Source: Firmicutes bacterium UBA1393
GTDB taxonomy: Bacteria > Bacillota > DTU025
Assembly: GCA_002305255.1 (NCBI GenBank)
Contig: DBQN01000072.1
Location: 41,741-67,510 of the forward strand
DNA: 25,770 nucleotides
Direction of reading: 5' to 3'
The translations under genes and the position numbers were made by a program. The notes beneath the pieces are model-generated. The model worked only from the letters and a program-made list of their open reading frames with translations, was not told where the DNA came from and did no database searches. Positions 22,359-25,770 of this stretch are shown here, piece by piece (positions within the stretch are counted from its first letter, which is position 1; every line of letters begins with the position of its first letter).

Positions 22359-22992
22359 GTACGCTTCCTCCAATCCGTGTGAAATAGTCTTCTGGGTCCA
22401 ACTGCAGCTGGACTAAGTGATTGTCACCAAACGCCCCGAGAATCAGACTATCCGAGCCTCCGCCCAAGCTGGCTGCAGTGAGAGACACCGCCCTGGCCGC
22501 TGGGGCAGGTACTATGCTCTGAAGCGTGAGCCGGGGGGTCTCATCTGCCTGCACTGTTGCGACGCCGACACCGGAGTTGGAACCGGCGCCGGTGCCGGCA
22601 AGCCTGGCGCCCATGGGCCCGATCAAGTCGATCCCGAAGGCGAGCTGCACCACTGGAACTGCTATCAAGGCGCCCACAACGGCTGCAGGCGCGACGATCT
22701 TCACGAACGACGCAGCTGATCTGAGGAGGCTGAACCTTTCGCCACCGTATCTAGCCGGCGCCGCCTTAAGTGGGGCCGCGCTGATGCGAGCCTCGACGCC
22801 TTCCCACAGGCACGGCGGGCATTCCACCGGGGTCATCGATGCCAGAGCGCTCTTCACGGCAGCAGTAGACTGGTATACCGCGTAGCACTCAGAACACGAT
22901 GCCAGATGCCTGCGGACTCTGGACCTGTCGTCTTCCGACAGCTCCCGGTCAATGTACGCTGAGATCAGACGCTGAACCATGCTGCACATCAT
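22351..22992 (-). CDS. zinc-binding anti-sigma factor (ZAS, zf-HC2)
   Basis: This 213-residue protein has an N-terminal cytoplasmic ZAS domain with the H-x3-C-x2-C motif (RHLASCSECYAVY, about residues 28-40) that grips the ECF sigma factor. A single membrane segment (APAAVVGALIAVPVVQLAFGIDL, about 100-122) and a 90-residue outer domain rich in small residues follow. Two extra cysteines (ECPPC) lie between. The start is ATG at 22992, overlapping the sigma stop, with AGAGGTGAT upstream. Release of the sigma factor may come from proteolysis or thiol change; the sequence does not say which. Confidence 0.92.
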   Translation of the reverse strand: MMCSMVQRLISAYIDRELSEDDRSRVRRHLASCSECYAVYQSTAAVKSALASMTPVECPPCLWEGVEARISAAPLKAAPARYGGERFSLLRSAASFVKIVAPAAVVGALIAVPVVQLAFGIDLIGPMGARLAGTGAGSNSGVGVATVQADETPRLTLQSIVPAPAARAVSLTAASLGGGSDSLILGAFGDNHLVQLQLDPEDYFTRIGGSVRD

Positions 22993-23594
22993 CTGTCGAT
23001 CACCTCTTGGCCTCGCTCGGTGAGATAGGGAGCGAGCTTGTCACGCAGTGCCCGTCTACCCCTGTGTATTCTGCTCCTCACTGTTCCGATGGAGGTGTTC
23101 ATGATCTGTGCGATCTCCTCATAAGAGAATCCCTCGATATCGCATAGGATAACGGCCATCCTGAAATCAGGCGGAAGCGACTCAAGCGCCTGCTGCAGCC
23201 TGCCGTCGAGGTGAGTCCTGTCGAACACCTCTTCGGGGCTGGTCGACGAATCAGGCAACTCTCGCTCGATGGTGCCGCCGTCATGGGTGCCTATGGGCTG
23301 ATCAAGTGACTCAGTGTATGGTGTGCGTTTCCTGCGCCTGACTTCGTCGATGTAGAGGTTCGTGACTATCCGGTAGAGCCACTTGTCGAACGAAGTGCCG
23401 CGACGGTAGGAGTCGAACGCCCTGTATGCCCTGACGAAGGCTTCCTGAGTCAGGTCTTGAGCCTCATAAGGATTGCCTGTCATCCTCAGCGCGATGCTGT
23501 ATACTGAATTTTGGTAGCGACGGACCAGCGACTCGAACTCTGCGTCTTTGGATAGGGCTTGTGCGGAGCTTACGAGTGTCTGCTGGCTAACCAA
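22989..23594 (-). CDS. ECF RNA polymerase sigma factor (SigW/RpoE-like)
   Basis: This is a group 4 sigma factor of about 201 residues. Region 2 includes FESLVRRYQNSVYSIALRMTGN, AQDLTQEAFVRAYRAFDSYR and FDKWLYRIVTNLYIDEVRRRKR. Region 4 includes LESLPPDFRMAVILCDIEGFSYEEIAQIMNTSIGTVRSRIHRGRRAL. The start is uncertain. TTG at 23594 has AGGTGAT 4 nt upstream and is preferred; ATG at 23600 and 23618 are alternatives, though 23618 would be almost leaderless if the ECF-type promoter is correct. It is followed by its anti-sigma (4-nt overlap) and htrA. It probably directs envelope-stress genes including its own operon. Confidence 0.92.
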   Translation of the reverse strand: MVSQQTLVSSAQALSKDAEFESLVRRYQNSVYSIALRMTGNPYEAQDLTQEAFVRAYRAFDSYRRGTSFDKWLYRIVTNLYIDEVRRRKRTPYTESLDQPIGTHDGGTIERELPDSSTSPEEVFDRTHLDGRLQQALESLPPDFRMAVILCDIEGFSYEEIAQIMNTSIGTVRSRIHRGRRALRDKLAPYLTERGQEVIDR

Positions 23595-23628
23595 TTGCAT
23601 CACCTGCTGTCGTTGCATCTGTATATCG

Positions 23629-23656
23629 TAAACGGTTGTGGGGCGCGGCGAGTTCC
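23629..23656 (-). promoter_or_regulatory. candidate ECF-type autoregulatory promoter
   Basis: On the minus strand, GGAACT (23656-23651), a 16-nt spacer and CGTTTA (23634-23629) match the AAC and CGT elements used by ECF sigma factors, about 35 nt before the preferred sigma start. This suggests that the sigma factor transcribes its own operon. Confidence 0.55.
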
Positions 23657-23720
23657 CGGGCGGCCCCCGAGGCGACACCGAGGTGGCCCCCGCGGGAGCT
23701 GCGCCCCCTTCCTACAGAAT

Positions 23721-23746
23721 TATAACGTGCTCAGCTCGTGAGCACG
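23721..23746 (+). promoter_or_regulatory. possible -10 and 5' hairpin of cca
   Basis: TATAAC (23721-23726) resembles a -10; no convincing -35 precedes it. It runs into an 8-bp stem CGTGCTCA/TGAGCACG (23726-23733 with 23739-23746, loop GCTCG less one), which would lie at the very start of the cca transcript or serve as a binding palindrome. Confidence 0.35.
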
Positions 23747-23793
23747 AGGTCACATCCTGCCCTGTATGGAACGGGCTGGAAGAGGTGCACTGC

Positions 23794-25131
23794 ATGTTCA
23801 GCGTGAAGCCTCCGGCCGCCGTGGTAGACATCATGACCATGCTGCGCCGCGCGGGCCACACCTGCTATGTGGCTGGCGGCGCCGTGCGTGACATCGTCAT
23901 GGGCCGCACGCCCGCCGACTGGGACATTGCCTGCTCTGCCACGCCAGAGCAGATACGGGCACTGTTTGCGCGCACAATCCCCACCGGTGTGGCGCACGGT
24001 ACCGTGACCGTGCTGCACAGAGGCGCGTCAGTCGAGGTGACAACATACCGCCACGACGGCCCGTACTCCGACGGCCGCCATCCCGACTACATCCAGTTCG
24101 TCGCCGACGTGTGTCAAGACCTGGCCAGGCGCGACTTCACCATGAACGCCATGGCCTACGACCCCATCGGAGGCAGGCTCGTAGACCCGTTCCACGGTAA
24201 AGAGCACATCGAGCGCCGCCTGATCATGTGCGTGGGCGACCCAATGGTTAGATTCTCCGAAGACAAGCTGCGAATGGTCAGGGCAGCCCGGTTCGCCGCT
24301 GTGCTGGACTTCGACATACACGACTCCATCATCGCCGCCTGCACTACGCTTGCAGCCGGCGTATCCCAGGTGTCGGCCGAGCGAGTCATCGCCGAGCTCA
24401 AGCGGTTGCTGGGAGGAGTGGCGCCGTCGCGCGGGTTGAGGTTGCTCGATGACACCGGCCTCATGGGCTACATCTTCCCTGAGCTCGTCACATCTGTAGA
24501 CGCCCAGCGCCGCTCTCAGCTCTACTCTGCATGCGACGATCTGCCTATGTGGGCGTGGGAGCGCGCGGCGATGGTGCTCAGCCCCCTCGGGCCGGTTGCG
24601 GCGGAGCAGTCCCTGATGAGACTGCGTTCCTCTAGGAACCAGGCCACTACAGTGGCCGGGATCATCCGCGGCGCTGAGCGGCTCGCCGATATCTGCCTGC
24701 CGCAGGGGCGCATGCCCGACGCAGCCGAACTGCGGGCCATCGCCCGCGCGACCGGGCCCGATTCGCTGCTCGCCGCGGTGCGGGTTCACCTGGCGACGAG
24801 GCAGGCGCTGGCGGCGACGCCGGTCGGCACGGCAGCGGCCTCAGGCGGCGACATGCCTGCCCAGGCGCCCGAAGCCGACCTGGGCGGACATCCCCTTGTG
24901 CTCCTCGCGGCCAGCGTGCTGGCGTCGAATCCGCCGCTGCGAGTGGGCGAGCTTGCCATCAACGGCAGAGACGTCATAGCCGTTACCGGTATCGAGCGAG
25001 GCCCCGCGGTGCGGACCATTCTCGAGCGCCTGCTTGACGAGGTTATCCGCGATCCTTCGGCGAATACCCGCGACAGACTGCTTGAGCTGGCCGAACGATT
25101 CGCACGGGGCGGAGCCGACACGACTGGGTAG
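23794..25131 (+). CDS. cca: CCA-adding tRNA nucleotidyltransferase
   Basis: This 445-residue class II nucleotidyltransferase has YVAGGAVRD (25-33) and the metal-binding DWD (42-44). Also present are the RRDFTMNAMA block, the VGDPMVRFSEDKLRMVRAARFAA region that sets nucleotide choice, and a C-terminal helical domain with a Gly/Ala-rich insert near 345-370. It adds or repairs the CCA end of tRNAs; both tRNAs here already encode CCA, so repair is the likely main job. ATG at 23794 is chosen with AGAGGTG (23781-23787) upstream; the longer frame from 23638 would begin inside the divergent sigma promoter. It is divergent from the sigma operon and ends in a structured terminator. Confidence 0.95.
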   Translation: MFSVKPPAAVVDIMTMLRRAGHTCYVAGGAVRDIVMGRTPADWDIACSATPEQIRALFARTIPTGVAHGTVTVLHRGASVEVTTYRHDGPYSDGRHPDYIQFVADVCQDLARRDFTMNAMAYDPIGGRLVDPFHGKEHIERRLIMCVGDPMVRFSEDKLRMVRAARFAAVLDFDIHDSIIAACTTLAAGVSQVSAERVIAELKRLLGGVAPSRGLRLLDDTGLMGYIFPELVTSVDAQRRSQLYSACDDLPMWAWERAAMVLSPLGPVAAEQSLMRLRSSRNQATTVAGIIRGAERLADICLPQGRMPDAAELRAIARATGPDSLLAAVRVHLATRQALAATPVGTAAASGGDMPAQAPEADLGGHPLVLLAASVLASNPPLRVGELAINGRDVIAVTGIERGPAVRTILERLLDEVIRDPSANTRDRLLELAERFARGGADTTG

Positions 25132-25201
25132 TGCTGGGCTGAGCAGGATACAGCTCTCCCTCGAAGAAGTAATATGCAGATCCCAGGTGGGACCGCATAT
25201 G

Positions 25202-25279
25202 ACGGCGAAAGGCAGCAGCACTTGGCTGCGCCGATGTATCGAGGAGGGGCTGACTATAGTGCCCCTCTTCGCCGTTTTT
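25202..25279 (+). terminator. branched terminator structure after cca
   Basis: CGAGGAGGGGC (25240-25250) pairs with GCCCCTCTTCG (25261-25271; one G-U), followed by CCGTTTTT: a good intrinsic terminator. Alternatively ACGGCGAA (25202-25209) pairs with TTCGCCGT (25268-25275) to enclose this stem and a GGCAGC/GCTGC hairpin as a three-way junction ending in the T-run. Just upstream ATATGC/GCATAT (25172-25200) closes another hairpin. Confidence 0.7.
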
Positions 25280-25329
25280 CGGAGCAAGCGGAGGGCAGTG
25301 CGGTGTGGTGACGGTCTTGTCGCCTTTGG

Positions 25330-25770
25330 GAGACTGACTATAGCTGATTCCTCAGAATAGGTCGCCCGATATCTGCGAGACCGGGATAAAGGCAGCCGCT
25401 ATCCTGCTAAATCGAGGCAAAGGCCTTCGGGTGCCCGCTGGGCTGCTGCCCCGCTGCGAGGCGGCAGGGCGGCGGATCGCAAACCACCTGCTCGTGGCGT
25501 TGACCAGTGTTCGTCGGTTTCGCGTGGCCGGGGTGGGTTCTGCGAATACGTCGATTCAGACAGATAGCGCGGACGTTTACGTCGATTTCGACAGGAAAGG
25601 GCATTCGTTTCTATGAGGATCGAGGTAAAGGCACTCGGGCGGCCGCCGGGCAGCGGCCTCGCCGCGACCCGGCAGGGCGGCGGATCACAAACCGCCTGCT
25701 CCTGGAGTTGACAAATGTGCATCGGTTTGCCATGGCCAGGGTGGGTTTTCCCAATACGTCGATTCAGACA
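25330..25770. repeat. second phased-motif array, 208-bp units, running off the window
   Basis: Matching landmarks recur every 208 bp: GGCAGGGCGG at 25463 and 25671, AATACGTCGATTCAGACA at 25545 and 25753, ATCGAGG at 25411 and 25619. The same motif as the 6.7-7.2 kb array is present: direct copies at 25379 (weak), 25410 and 25618, inverted copies at 25545, 25576 and 25753. Same-strand spacing is 31 bp and inverted-to-direct spacing 42 bp, as in the first array. Flanking unit sequence differs from the first array. The unit length is not a multiple of three and no credible ORF crosses it. No gene is seen in 25280-25770. Confidence 0.85.

Noticed and set aside
25172..25240. Possible SRP RNA because of GCAGCAGCAC-like sequence
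   Set aside because: The GGAAG tetraloop region and the conserved internal loop of SRP RNA are missing.
25399..25722. ORFs across the second repeat array
   Set aside because: The 208-bp unit is not a multiple of three, and the frames merely follow the repeats.

Overview
The window looks like chromosomal DNA of a high-GC Bacillota (Firmicutes-type) bacterium. Evidence: Shine-Dalgarno sites are strong (AGGAGGTGA-like) and often followed by GTG or TTG starts; an FMN riboswitch with an intrinsic terminator precedes a RibU-type ECF transporter gene; both tRNA genes encode CCA; CsoR, ECF sigma/zinc anti-sigma/HtrA and MacB-like modules are typical of the group. The species cannot be named from sequence alone. 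No phage, transposase, CRISPR array or rRNA was seen.

Left block (1-6520, minus strand): one probable operon reads right to left. It encodes a ROK repressor, an argininosuccinate-lyase-like enzyme, a CUT1 sugar-type binding protein, two permeases, and a PIG-L/LmbE deacetylase cut by the window start. No ATPase is encoded, so a shared one (MsmK type) is likely. The set suggests import of an (N-acyl) amino-sugar conjugate followed by deacylation and a fumarate-type elimination. From 6488 to 7549 there is no gene. This gap holds a tandem array of 218-bp units built from a short motif spaced 31 and 42 bp apart. A second array of 208-bp units with the same motif and spacings runs off the right end (25.33-25.77 kb).

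Middle block (7.5-16.3 kb): an M19 dipeptidase; an orphan beta-class DNA methyltransferase; tcdA, divergent from it with only 37 bp between start codons; a secreted protein of unknown function; a caspase-like (C14) lipoprotein; and a minus-strand MacAB-like cluster (adaptor, ATPase, permease) followed by a six-repeat GRxGG protein that may be a beta-solenoid.

Right block (16.3-25.1 kb): FMN riboswitch, terminator and ribU; a TraX-family membrane protein; tRNA-Gly(CCC) and tRNA-Thr(CGT), each with its own promoter; a short collagen-like surface protein; an ArsR, Smr-winged-helix, OsmC and CsoR cluster that looks like a thiol/metal stress unit; a convergent ECF sigma, zinc anti-sigma and HtrA envelope-stress operon with an ECF-type promoter; and divergent cca (tRNA nucleotidyltransferase), ending in a structured terminator region.

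Starts were chosen by Shine-Dalgarno position. Many are GTG or TTG, so automatic longest-ORF starts would be wrong for about a dozen genes.
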